Shown here piece by piece: positions 1 through 12,300 of a stretch of DNA of 64,000 nucleotides. The position numbers and the translations under genes are program-made. The notes beneath the pieces are model-generated. The model saw nothing but the letters and a program-made list of their open reading frames with translations. It ran no database searches and had not been told where the DNA came from. Position 1 is the stretch's first letter. The number at the start of each line of letters is the position of its first letter. Source of the stretch: Phoronis australis (lineage: Eukaryota; Phoronida; Phoronidae); the NCBI GenBank assembly GCA_002633005.1, contig NMRA01000329.1:327100-391099 (forward strand), in the 5' to 3' direction.

Positions 1-1145
1 GAAATTTGTTTCTGGCATTCTAATGCTGTGCTAATCTCGTATGTTGGTAAATTTGTTTTTAATTCTATGTTTCTGTGGTGCTTTAAGCAACTGGTGTGTA
101 GGATGTGCTTGTATTATGAAGATTACTCACATTTTGCCCCTAGCCTATTGAGGAGACAATGACCATGCCTTTCCATTTTGCAAAGTACAACATACTACAT
201 GTATGCCCTCTACTGGCCACTTAATGGTACCAATAAACAACCCTAGGATACCGTATGAGGTGCAATTGTGGGCGCATTTCAACGCTCTGCGTTGCTCTTG
301 TTGAAGATGTGTTTGGGCATGACCATAAGTAGGTATAGATGGTACTTGTAGTGCTCTCGTGTGGGTATGTTAAGTGAGATGACCCAGCTTTGGTGTAGCC
401 ATGGTATGCATCATGTTCAATCTGGTACTGTTGTGGAAGCATAGATTGATCTTGCTGATTATATTCTCAACTTCTTGGAATTCCCAGTAATATCATTATG
501 AATGATTGTTTGTTTGGACTGATGTTACAAATAATGTTTATTGGTCATTAGATGTAAATTAATTCAATCTACTATTGGCTAAACATCACATGGTGGTAAA
601 CGATCGTCAGAAGGCAACGTGTGTCTACCATTAGCTAAACGTTATATGGTGGTAAACGATTATCAGAAGACAAGGTGTGTTCATCACTTCATCTGCTCAA
701 TGTTAATCCAGCACAAGATTGAATTAATTTATGTTATAATACCAGCACAACTTAATAACTGAAACTATCCATCATTCTACTGCAAGGCAGTACCCATGTC
801 CTGTAATTGCTGAGTCTAGTGGAAAAAATAGACCTTGAATTCCCAAATTAATCTTTCTTACTTACTGCAAGCAAATAAATCATGATACTTTAATTTCAGA
901 GTAACTCTGAAAACATGGAAAATCACAACACCACTGATCTTTTCAGCTATGTACTAATTTTGGTTACGTCCACTTAAGTTTGCCATTTAAGTAATAACAT
1001 ATAAAGAAGCAATTGTCAATTATAGGGGGTTCCGGATTTTGAGAACCATCTGGATGCCTGTTATTCAGTGCGGGGAAAACTGGTTCTCAAAATTTAAGTC
1101 CTCTATAACTGTTACCTCTAATAATTTTGTATTGTGCAATTTCAG
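1..1145. other. Non-coding DNA, probably a MEMO1 intron
   Basis: No coding exon is recognisable here. The first visible MEMO1 exon (1146) begins at about residue 73 of the family protein. The N-terminal exons, including the region with the family HAGYTYCG motif, must therefore lie left of the window, and this stretch is best read as an intron. It contains one MITE-like repeat at 556-730. Short open frames show no family resemblance and no splice logic. Confidence 0.55.
556..730. repeat. MITE-like element with 15-bp inverted ends
   Basis: The 15-mer AAATTAATTCAATCT at 556-570 recurs as its exact reverse complement at 716-730. The interior holds two tandem, about 85% similar copies of a roughly 50-bp unit, near 574-623 and 631-681, each containing ATGGTGGTAAACGAT. 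No coding capacity is present. It is a plausible non-autonomous DNA transposon. No clear target-site duplication was seen. Confidence 0.5.
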
Positions 1146-4100
1146 GAAGCGCGTTTTCATTCTCGGCCCATCTCATCATGTCCGCATACCTGGGTGTGCC
1201 CTGTCTTCAACAGAGCGCTACCAAACACCTTTCTATGATCTGCCCATCGACCACTATAGTAAGTACAGTTCAGTAGTTCCTTCAAAAAGGGCGATGCAGC
1301 GAAAAACATGCAGAGAATTGCCAACGTCTTAGTGCACAAACCTCTCATACCAGGATTAAATGAAACTTTTTTCAAAAGTTCAAACAGTTGTTCATGTTAC
1401 CTTCCTTGTTCATTTTAACACTCAAACAGTTGCTGGGCTCATTCTATTTGAACCTCTAAAGTCAGACATCAACTCTTATGGTGGAATCTAAAAAACTGCG
1501 GGCCTTTCCACATAATCAAGTCATGTCTCTGTAGTCTCCATGCAGTGATTAGGTACAGTTGAGCCATGTTACAATGTACCCTTATGTAACATTAGCAGCA
1601 TTATAAATGTACAAAATTGATGATGATTGATTCTGATAAAAGATGACTACAAAACCAACTGTGAAGTGTAGACATGTACAGTAGATGGTAAACATTTGTG
1701 CAGCAAAGACTCAATTAATTCGAGACTTTTACTTCGGTGTTCAAAAGGATTTTAGTGCTCGATGTGTACATAATAAATTTCTGAAAAATCGTTGAAAGGG
1801 TAACAGAGCTATGGCTCCGCACAAAAAAAAACTGGTCATCGTAGCGACATCTTGTGTGCAATTTCAGATGATGCTTGAGCTTTGTAGGAGTTGCATGTTG
1901 TGTATAAATTTGTGAATACCAACACGTTTGCAAGCGAGTAAGCTTTAGTTTGGCAACACAGTAACACATTTGTGGAAATCATGTATTGTCACATAAAGGG
2001 TTGAATTGTATTAGCCATTTTAACAATGTCAAAAGCAGCGCTCAGCAGGTGAAATCACTGGCTCGAAAATACAAGAGATGGAATATTCTGCACTCTTATT
2101 TCTGGATTTGGGATCATTAGAAGTGATGACCTATAAAAGAAACACCAAAAGAAGTTTGCTCCCTGCCATATGAATAATACGAGTGAGGTCTATTTTTTAC
2201 TCGTATTTTACTTTTTCTACTTGTATTTTCTAGCGTTTACTCATTTATGTTAGTAGCTAGCCTTGACCCATCCATGCTTTATGTGTACACTCGTGAAAGT
2301 ATCAGTATACATGAATGGATCCTTCAGCAGTTGAGGTGTAAATTTGTCACTACTTTCACTCTTGCGCTTCTTTTTTAATTTGCCGTTTGTTTCTCCTTTC
2401 AGTTTATTCCGAGCTAGAATCTACAGGACACTTTGAAAAAATGAGTAAACGTATTGACGAGGATGAACACAGTATAGAAATGCATCTTCCTTATATTGCT
2501 AAAATAATGGAAAGGTTTGTAGTGTAATAAAGGCAGATTCCACAGCATTTTGCGTCTCTGTTACAAGGAAAACCATTAAGCAATGGATTATGCATTCTAT
2601 TGCGGGTCTAATTGATTCTACAATTTTTTGTCTCCTTATGCTGAAGATACGACAGTCTTCCTCTTTGTAGCGTTCATAGGGGAAATGTATTTGTGTTCAT
2701 AACAAGAAGAGATAAATACTGTGGTATCACTGTAAAAAATTTACTTCTAAAAGGGGAGACCTTAAGAGTGGTATTACCCTAACCATGTTTTTTGTGCCAC
2801 CATTCATCTTGAGGTTGACATGGCTAAATTAATCATGAGCATGAGGACTGTTCATGATAGCCATCCCATATTTATTTTCAGTTTGCCCATCTTTCCATAT
2901 GGCTGGATATTTGGGTATTAAAAATTATCACCGACTTCAATGTACACATTTGCTGCCTATTTTTTGTTTTGGATTTACTTGTCTCGGAATATACCTCTAT
3001 GTTCAAATACCAAAGCCAGTTAGTAAGCTGCTGAATGTACGACACACAATGCCATGGTGAGGTAGTTGTTTTGGCCAAACTTTAGACTATGCATCATGTG
3101 CGTGGTGTGGTGTCACATCTGGGTTAGAATCAAGTTACGTTTTCCAGCATGAACGTTCTTTTTGTTCGCGAGCTATTTTTGCGACAGGTTTGGAAATCTG
3201 AAAATTGGGCCACCCATGGGGTTATGTATGTATGTATGTATGTATTCATCCGAAGAAATGAAAGTCATTCATAATCTTTAATGTTTTGCGAGGTCTTGGA
3301 AAATTTTCAAATTTGGCCAACTTGATTACATCAGGTCTCAGATATAGCCGATTGGATGTAGATGAAACTTACAGATGCTGTTACTGTTCTCTAAAACATT
3401 TCATTGTTTTTAATTTATTTTGTTCTGGCATTAGGGCTATCAAAAATTGGAACTTGAGATTCTCCAAGTTGCTAAATATGAAAACAGGACAATTTGGGTA
3501 AGTGTAACAGTGTTCTGAGGTTTCATCTTGACCATTTATAGAAAACAGTATTCGTTGTATTATCAATACCCTAGCTTGGTATAACTGTACCTTTTCTTTT
3601 TGACTTTTTTTAAGAATCATGACTAGTCACATTTTTGTTAATCCTCATTAAAAAGTGAAGCAATTTAAGGACAATTGGAGAACAGTGCAAAATGAGTAGT
3701 GTCTTGGTTTCATGTGAATCCAACCTGACAGCCATTTTTGAAGTCAGCCAAATTTGGACATTTTTCTAGGGTACTACAAAAAAGAATGTGTAAATCTTGA
3801 ACCGGCATGGAAATATAAATCGAAAATTTTTAAGTCTGGTCGGCACTCCACCTGTTGGCCATGTCACGTATATCATTATCTAATGAACACAAGTCTGAAA
3901 ATTTCTGCCCCAGCCAGGACCTGAAACCAGGACCTTGTGCTAACCTTGCAGACACTCTAGTCCATGGAGCCATCGGGGACATTTATCCAGAAACCTTTTC
4001 GGACTACATTCATTAGGTCACATGATGTGGCCAACAGGTGACGTGCAGATCAGACTTAAAATATTTGTGCACTACATAACAACTGTTTTACTCACTTTGT

Positions 4101-7100
4101 TACAGTTATAGAGGTCAATTTACAATAGTTCCCGTCTTAGTTGGGGGTCTCACTCCAGTCAAAGAACGATTATATGGAGAAATATTCAGCAAGTACTTAG
4201 GTGATCCTGGCAACCTGTTTGTGATATCGTCGGACTTTTGTCATTGGGGTAATGTTGTTTGTAATTAGAATTGAGATGTACTAATCATTTTGCTCCTCAG
4301 TTTTGTTATTGTTCAAGCAACTTGATTGACCAGGGAAGCTGCAACAAAGGAAATACTTCACAGGCTAATTCTAGAATTCATATTCGTTTGAGATTCAACA
4401 TATGCATTTTCAAATACAGTACTAACAGGAAACATTCTATGTTAAACTCTCTAGCATTTTGAGAGCACAAAAGCATTTTTTGCTCGACTTAAGTTTTAAT
4501 TCTGGTGTGCAAGACAGGCCGAGTTCACAGGGTACTTCGTTTTATTTACAAACAACTTGAAATGAAATTTTTAAATGAATAGTTTGAATATCCCACCGCA
4601 TAAGAGCGGCATTTTGACAGAGCATGATTGTTGCAAAAATCTTTTAAAATGTTGAAAAATACCCCTGCGGCATGGCTCATTTTGATGTCACCGCTACAAT
4701 TTCAAAAAATGGCAAACCACTGGTTAACTTCTAATAGACTTTATGCTAAATTTTCATATGCAACCAAAGCCACTTGTGCATTTGTTTAGTAAAATAACTA
4801 GAACAGTACACACCAAAAGCAATTGAACAATTTGTTGGGCAACGGCTACAAATTCAACTGTTAATTGTGATGGCGTAATTTTGAGTTTTGCCAAATCACT
4901 TTTGGGACGTGGTCAATAGGCTTTGATAACTCCCTGTGATGTCGGTAAATATTTTCGTTTTCAGGGGAACGATTCAACTATTGTCATTATGACAAGTCCC
5001 AAGGGGAAGTCTGGCAGTCAATAGAGAACTTAGACAGAATGGTAAATATTAAGCTGCACGCAGCTATGGTTAGATGTCACAGTACATATCTTTGAACTAA
5101 AATTCTTTTAAGTTTGTGGAGGTGAATTGAATTCAGACAAAATGTTAAGCTTTTAAAGCTGGTGCTGCTTAGGATATTTGGCAACTTAATTCAGTCATCG
5201 AAGTTTCAAATTTAGTAGAAATTGTCCATTTGGTTTTCCTTACTCTAGTAAAGCACAATAACCCATTTCCAAGTACAACAGTGTAGCAGTGAACAAAATA
5301 TGCTAAATCTACGTACTTTCCTATTGAGAAAGTCAATCCAGCATACAGTGAGTATGTCTGTGTAAACAAAGTGCTTTTCAATAAGACTGCAAATCTGATT
5401 TCTAGGGAATGAACATCATCGAGTCATTGAATCCAGCTGCTTTCACTGAATACCTTAAGAACTACGGGAACACAATTTGTGGGCGTCACCCCATTGGTGT
5501 CTTACTCAACGTAAGTAGATGCGTTTACTATTTTTAAGAAGTCAACATGTCAATGGATCGTTATCTAAGGTGGATAACAACAATTACTAGTGTCTTGGCC
5601 CTTATGCAACACTGGCCGTCATGTTTCTGCTTTCCATTTTACTGTGGAACACACTGATTAACTGAACTCGAGGGCTCAACTCAAATTGGTCATTGTATTT
5701 ACTTGGTGAAATGGACTGCAGAACCAAACATATGTCTATAAATGCAGACCAGTGGAACAACGCCCGTTTGCCAAAGGTTGCAAATACGGTCCTAGCTAAG
5801 TTGGTTATATGCATAAGCGGATTTAGGGGGGCACCCCCCCCTTAGCTGCCGCAAAAAATAAAACAGTAAGAGCGTAGGGAAATGTTGAGTTTATTAATTA
5901 ACCCTGGTAATTAAAATTATTTGGATGAAAAAAGATTTAAATGTGTGCAGTTTTAGTGTTGGGGGGGGGGCTCAAATCCAATTTCAAGTGTCAAATTCGG
6001 AACACGGCGCATTCGTAACGAAACTATGGTTAAGTATATGCTCTCCCGCGATATCCCAGGCGACCCGGCAGTGGCGCTGCGCACTACGACTCAGTTTCCG
6101 TCGTCTGCTCCACTGTGCAATGAACAAAATTTACTTCATTTTTTAAAGAAAATGGAACCTGAGTGACGATGAAAAAACAGAAGCTGCTGGTAAGATGGGA
6201 ATTTTAATCGAAGCCTTAGTGAATCACTCAGAAATTCGCAATACTCTCTTTGTCAAACCTTATGTTAAGACGATTTCCAAAGCAATCCCGTCATTATTGC
6301 CAACACGAAAAACGGATTTGGTCTTTTGGGCATTTGAAGACTATTTTAAATACGACAAATTTGTTAAGAATCGATGGCACAAAACGTGTAATAAGCATTA
6401 CAAAAAGAAGTAGGTTTCGCGCGCAAACGCTGTGGACCATAAACAAGTAGGTCTCTTAGTATGAGATTAGTAGTGAAATCGTGGTGGTGTAGTGGTAACG
6501 CACGCGCGCTGTATGCGCAAGGTCGTGAGTTCGAGTCTTTGATACTTGCAGTTTTTCCTGTTTGACACGTTCTCCGTGTTTTTTTTTTGCCTTTTTTTCT
6601 TGGATAATACTTCAGGAATCAAGGAAAATACTTGATTTTTAGATGTAAAAACAGAAAAATTTCCTGGGCGGGAGGGGGGCAAACCCCCCTCCCGACCTCC
6701 CTCCATTCGGTGCTATGCGCATCTACAATCGTGGTTCAGTTTGCGCAAATGTTTACAGCCGGACAGAATGTTGGGCCCCCCCCTTGTGATATCCTAGATC
6801 CGCCACTGATATGCACATTATTGCAAATGACACACTGCTGCATTTCTAGGATACCGGAAATGTTGCAACGGATGTAAAGTTTATACTCAGACCCACCTTA
6901 ACGAACTGTAAGCAAACTGAAATACAAGTAATGACAGTGCTAGCCAAGACTAGACTAACAACCTTCGATAAAATGGACCCTACTAGTTTCTAGTCTATTA
7001 TGTAACACCACTTCACAGTGGTAGTGATCTTTCGTCATCTGTAGATAATTGCCAGTCATGTGAACGTTAAACAAGAAAACAGTTTGCTTCATAAACTGCA

Positions 7101-7462
7101 CGTTATCCATTTTATGTTGTCATATTCATTATTTATCCATCACTCGCTCCCTCTATAAGGTCATGACGGTACAAAGTAGCAGGGAGTTGGGCATTTGACA
7201 GTAATTCAATAATTTACAGCATTAGAGTAAAATCTTGCGGGCAGCTAGGTAGAGGGATGCCGATAAAAGATTGTAATACAGATTACGTACTTAAGTTAGT
7301 CTTACTTTCATTTTACAGGCTCTTGATTTTCTCCAGAAAAGTGGTACACTGAACGGTCACAAGATGTCACTGCAGTTCACTCAGTATGCTCAATCTGGAA
7401 AGTGCACCTCCAGACAAGACTCATCCGTTAGCTATGCATCTGCAGCTCTTACAATAATGTGA
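1146..7462 (+). CDS. MEMO1: MEMO1 homologue, 5'-truncated by window edge
   Basis: Six coding exons are joined by consensus splice sites: 1146-1258, 2403-2514, 4106-4248, 4965-5041, 5406-5510 and 7319-7462 (TGA). Phases match at every junction and give 230 C-terminal residues; the family protein is about 297 aa, so roughly 66 N-terminal residues are missing. Diagnostic stretches are [43 protein letters not shown] and [12 protein letters not shown] proteins have an extradiol-dioxygenase-like fold and are linked to ErbB2-driven motility and to copper/iron handling. Two of the three reported metal-ligand positions are visible: His in GPSHHV and Cys in SGKC. The third (His in HAGY) is off-window. 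The introns hold a TATG microsatellite, a MITE with long inverted ends and a 1-kb transposon-like insert. The gene converges on the ZNF318-like gene. The family call is secure; biochemical activity is inferred. Confidence 0.95.
3222..3245. repeat. TATG microsatellite
   Basis: About six perfect TATG units lie within the second visible MEMO1 intron. No function is implied. Confidence 0.9.
3827..4061. mobile_element. MITE with about 40-bp inverted ends and tRNA-like core
   Basis: The left end (TTTTAAGTCTGGTCGGCACT onward, including CACCTGTTGGCC) matches the reverse complement of the right end, which finishes CAGACTTAAAA at 4051-4061. About 33 of 40 positions agree. The interior at roughly 3914-3995, read on the minus strand, resembles a tRNA-derived sequence with a box-B-like GGTTTCAGGTCC. 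The element sits in a MEMO1 intron, 44 bp before the acceptor of exon 4106-4248. A non-autonomous DNA transposon carrying or overlapping a SINE-like segment fits best. Confidence 0.6.
5814..6808. mobile_element. Non-autonomous transposon with GCGGAT-type ends
   Basis: The insert of about 995 bp is bounded on the left by TAAGCGGATTTAGGGGGG and on the right by CTAGATCCGCCACTG, which read towards each other as inverted copies of a CAGTGGCGGATCYAGG-type end. The 7-mer ATATGCA flanks it on both sides (5807-5813 and 6809-6815), as expected for a target-site duplication. Inside are a tRNA-like segment (6479-6545), G and C homopolymer tracts, and a 72-codon open frame from ATG 6195 with no recognised domain. 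The same end sequence recurs at 31953, 43551, 43840, 55878 and 58662. It is hAT-like by end sequence and duplication length, but no transposase is present. Confidence 0.65.
6479..6545 (+). repeat. tRNA-derived (SINE-like) segment
   Basis: A box-A-like TGGTGTAGTGGTAACGC is followed about 30 bp later by a box-B-like GAGTTCGAGTCT, with a short anticodon-arm-like GC-rich hairpin between. The acceptor ends do not pair and residue 33 of the putative loop is not U. It is therefore not a functional tRNA gene. It is best seen as a Pol III promoter remnant nested in the 5814-6808 element. Confidence 0.5.
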
Positions 7463-7913
7463 TGCAAAACACCTCAACATGCGGCATGCGTATCAAGGTC
7501 CATGGAAGGACGAAAGAAAATGTCATTTGTTGAAAGAAACCTATAGGACATGAGATCTTGCATCATGACAATTTGTGGTTTTATGAGCACGCATTCTAAA
7601 TGGGGGTTACTGACTGTGGCTACTGACTGCGATGTGAACCTTCGACAAAGACTATTGTTGCTCAAAAAGTACGATATTACAATAGGATTTTTTTAATGAA
7701 CTCATACCTTAGGGTACTACTAGAGCCCCGATAGTTTAAAAGTCATGGTTTTTTTGTTGAGTGCATCATCAAATTTAGACTGGCGAAATGAGTAATGATC
7801 CAAGGCAATGCAGCTAGTTTCTCAAAAGCAGTTGGATGGATCGATTCATCGCATGAACATGAATCTTAGTTATCGGTAATAATCGTGTAGTAATGCTGTA
7901 AACATAAATAGAA

Positions 7914-7919
7914 AATAAA
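7914..7919 (+). terminator. Poly(A) signal of the MEMO1 gene
   Basis: AATAAA lies 452 nt after the MEMO1 stop codon. The 3' UTR would span 7463 to about 7940. The stretch from there to about 8810 holds no recognisable gene and separates two convergent genes. Confidence 0.6.
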
Positions 7920-8823
7920 GATTAACTCTTTATTTTTTATCCTAGTTGAGTTTTTGCCTCAGAGGTTGAGCTTCTGTTTACCATTACTTAAAGACTACCT
8001 TCAACAGAATTTTGTTATTTTAGATGTATTGGGCTAACCAGATAGTACTAGCAAAGCCTTAGTAAAATAAGAAAACACGAGTTCAATCACACAAATGTAA
8101 GCCAGTCAAATGATAGGTGAAGTTGCCTTTTTGTGCCATGTTTCATTACTGTGAGATCCCAGCACAAAAAACAAGACATATAACAGTTGTATTGAATAGG
8201 GGTCTGAACAGAACACCCTTGCGTGCAGGTGTTATTCGCAGCTGTTTGAATGAAATGGCGATTCTTGCAGTGATGTAGACAAAAGCAAGCCAATACGCTC
8301 AACAGTTCGTTACATTTGGCAATTTATGGCACTAGTTGGCTCAGAGCGATGCTCTTAACACACTGTAGAAACCAAATTTACAGGCGTTACCACTGAGGAT
8401 AGGCTTTAAAGGACTGCCAACAAAGCAAATGAAATTACAATAACCAACAATACACTTTAAAGGAAACTAAGAACAACACCTGCGGCGGCACCTCTAAAAC
8501 TAAAATCCAGCACTGATCTGCTAAGTCCCATTCCAGAATGAGAGACTGGAGTTAGGTCATAGGGTATTTAGCATTTTCAATGTGTGGAATTCAGAGGCAT
8601 GGCTATGGAAGCTGTAACACGTTTGGAATTTGCTGGTAGAGATTGGGGTTTGGGGATCACAGTTGCAATTAAGATGTGTGACCATAAAATTGTTTCCAAT
8701 CCACAAATTACAGCATGAGAGGTATATGTGCACCTGATTTTTGCCTGGGGGACACGCATTCAGTCAAAATTGTCATGTTTGATGTTCAAAAATCAACCTT
8801 GCCAGAATAGGTAAGTAAAACGT

Positions 8824-8829
8824 TTTATT
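8824..8829 (-). terminator. Poly(A) signal of the ZNF318-like gene
   Basis: TTTATT on the plus strand is AATAAA on the minus strand, 475 nt beyond the stop codon at 9304-9306. It defines a probable 3' UTR of 9303 to about 8805 and a tail-to-tail gap of about 0.9 kb to the MEMO1 end. Confidence 0.6.
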
Positions 8830-9303
8830 TCATTAATTTGAACATTACAAACTACATACAAAATAAGATGCGAGTGATTATTTTCTGGACGTGAAACTAA
8901 GGGGTCGGGCTGTGCATATTGGGACACATGAAATAGGGATGATTCAAGTGATATAATGCAGAGCTATAGTCCATTTTACAACAAAACCTCATGGAAACGT
9001 AACTATTTCATCTTCAACATCAACCTTTTCTAAACTGGGAACTCCCCATGCCATAACACATATGAAAAAATTCACAACATGCATGTGTTCTGTTGACATG
9101 CCGTTTATCTAAGTCAACAACAGCAATCACATTTTGTGGCCTCGTCTTCTTCCAGGTATATACAACAGACTGGTACCAGTTAAGTCTTGATAAATGTGCC
9201 GCCCTAGACTACGAGATGCAACTCCCACACTAGGTAACACCTGGAACCCTGTAGCTTGTCCCAATCGAAAAAGTGTAGCACAAAATGCAACCCCCTCAAT
9301 GTT

Positions 9304-12300
9304 TTAATCTTCTTCGCACTCATCCAGGACTTCAAAATCACTGCCCATCTCCATACTGATACCACTGGCACTGCTGGCACCGTCTGGAAAGCAAACGAGA
9401 CATAAAAGTTCATGTAACAATAAGAAACGAGACAACTGGTAATCAAAAGGAAGGACTATAGAACACTACAAGCCAATATGGGGGGGGGGCAATGACCAGA
9501 CCTTTCAAAGAATGAATTGCCAAGTACCACGTTTGCACTGTTACCTTTGGGCAAAACCAGGTGAATTTGGAAATGAGCCTTAATTCAATGCTTTCAGTAA
9601 CTGAAAATAGAGCAGTGGTGACAGCACCGTTATTTTCAAGCTAAGCAACTGGAGGGTTGTAAAATTTCCATGCTTATAATCATTCAAGGTAATTTCATGG
9701 ACTAGTTAAGAGGATACTAATCCCTCTTTAGGCGATCTCAACGAATTCTTATTATGTCCAATGTAAATGCATCATTGGCGTCTTACTCGAATGATACACA
9801 TACTCTCTGTGTTGTAGAATGGATATTACGGTTCTTGTTGGCTGGTCTTTCCCTAAAGTTGCTATGTAACTTGACTAAAGAACAGGTGACACTCGCTCGT
9901 TTAGCAGACTAAGATTTCAAAAGTTAATCCTAACTTATAAGGTTTACAGAGCATTTTGTTTTAATAAGAGAATCGGATGGGAAAGTTGTTATCTGTAAAT
10001 AGGTCACAGAATCAAATGTTTTAAGTAACAATATCTAAATATAAATCAGATTTACTGAAAATGCAGCCTACAATTACCATCAACATCATCAAGACCACTG
10101 GCATTGCTTTTTGTTGATTGCTTAGCATCATTTGCCGATGTCCTCACAGGCAACTGAGGTGGCGGAACAGGGGTGTGTGATGGCTGAAGGTAAGATGGGT
10201 CGATTCCCAACAATTTCATGTCCTCGTCTGTATCATCAATGTGGCCCAGACGTTTCTGTGCTGTTTGTGTCGGCAATGGGATTTCTGCTGCAGAACTGCT
10301 GGCTGGCTTCGGGACCGATACCGTGCTCGGGCAGGCCATACTTTCACCAAAAGCTGCAGCAATGGCGTTCTTGGGTATGTTGTTCTCTTTAAAAACGGGA
10401 AGAGCCTTGGTGGTGCTGGTAGTGGATGCACTTCCGATGGTAAGAAACATGTCTAGCGAATCGGGATCCTTTCGCCCATCAGAGCCTTGACGAGTCTCGT
10501 CTGATTCTATTTTGGCTGGCAGCAGATTTGCCTTGGTTTTGCGAAGAGCTGGTCCAACCACTGGCTTGGCAGTAGAAGCTGAAGACGTTGACGCCTGCAC
10601 CTTACTTGACCCTTGACCCTTGCTATTCTGCATCGTAACCCAATTGGGGGTCGCAATTTTGCCACCAAGCTTGAACCCAAATTTAGGCTCCTCCTTCTTT
10701 ATGACAGTTGCTTGAGTAGCAGCCTCTTCACGTTTGATCTTCATCTGAACCTCTTCTGGAAGGTAGAGAGTAGACTTTTTTGGAACGGGCTTTTTGATTG
10801 GTTCTTCTTCATCATCACTTGCTTCTATCCAGCGTGGTTTCTTGGCTGTTGCCACAGGCTTGGCCACTTCATCAGCTTTTCGTTTATCAGGCTCCCCCTC
10901 TTCCTTCTTGACAACAGAGACACCTGCTGCCTTGTCCAAGTTGAACCGCTTCTCATAGAACGGGTTCTCTTCAAGATATTTCTGGACAAGAGTTAACAAA
11001 ATGTCATGATTAAGCATAGCACATAACATAGACTACAAATTTCATATGACCTCATGCACTATCACCTGCCAACTCTTGTTTCCATTATGTTCACTGAATT
11101 TCACTTTGACAGTGTTCCCGAGTACGCATTTTTCAAGCATGATGCGATTAACGGCCACATTGATATAAACAAGACTGTAAAGTCAACACAACTTTTGCCA
11201 TGATTTCAAACAGTGCTAAAGTCCCCCACTTTTTCCATAAACATCCGTCATATTCAAAGAACTTTCAAAATGACACATAAAATCCACCAACTTCATATAA
11301 TTTATGGGGCGACAACCATTTAGCAACAAATGGTACAGTAAAATGTCAAAAATTCCGTACAAAAATAATTGCCTAAGTTGATCTTTTTCTTTTTGAAAAG
11401 CCTTTAACATTGATTGAGAATGTCCACAATCTCTCAAAAAATCTTCTGATGGTAGAAATGATATAGAACTTAAAAATGTTGAAGTATTACTTATGAAATA
11501 AATGACAAAACATTACCCTTGTCCACCATATTTAATCTTAAATTGGTGAAAATTAACTATTTGCAACACCTTTCTAAAATAAAAAGGTTTAAACAAACGG
11601 TTTCAACAAAGAAATAAACAAGGGCAATGCAAAGCGTTGAAATACAGACATGGCCGCATTGCAAAGGTTGCTTCTATGGTTGAATATTAGTGTTGCATAA
11701 TATATAAAATAAAAAGACTCTTCCCTAAGATGTATGAACAAACATGCAGACAGTGCACAGGTTTCACAGCCCTACCCTGTATTTCTCGTTGTGTTCACTA
11801 CTCTTCAAATGCTGCTCCGCACACATCGGATCCCCAGAGAATGCCTGGCACAGGCGACAGTAAAATGCTTTCACCCCCATCATAAACTCCACACCTGAAC
11901 AAAGCAAATAAGCAACGGATTACAACATTCAAGGTCATTTCATTTCCTTTTCATGCCAGAATGCAACACCATTTCTATTATCTATTAGTCTACTTATATC
12001 ATCTCTATACCAATTACAACGACACAACATTTTGGTTGGCGATTCCTTTTAGCAATCGAAACATCGCGCCAATGTAAACAGGTTAGAGACTGGTGAAAAT
12101 AGAGCAACGGATTTTAAAAAGATGCCAGAATGATGTTAAAACTCCTTGTCAAACAAGAATTCTAACCTAATAAACACAAAAAACATAACAAGTACAAAAA
12201 ATATCAAACAAAAAGAATGAATTATCAATTAAAATGTTTCAATCAAAACTGAAAGTACTTTGTGAGCACAAACTGAACACAAGCATGTCTGCATGCAGTG

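Noticed and set aside
10613-10996. 127-codon plus-strand open frame
   Set aside because: It is antisense to ZNF318-like exon 6, with a low-complexity Phe/Leu-rich product.
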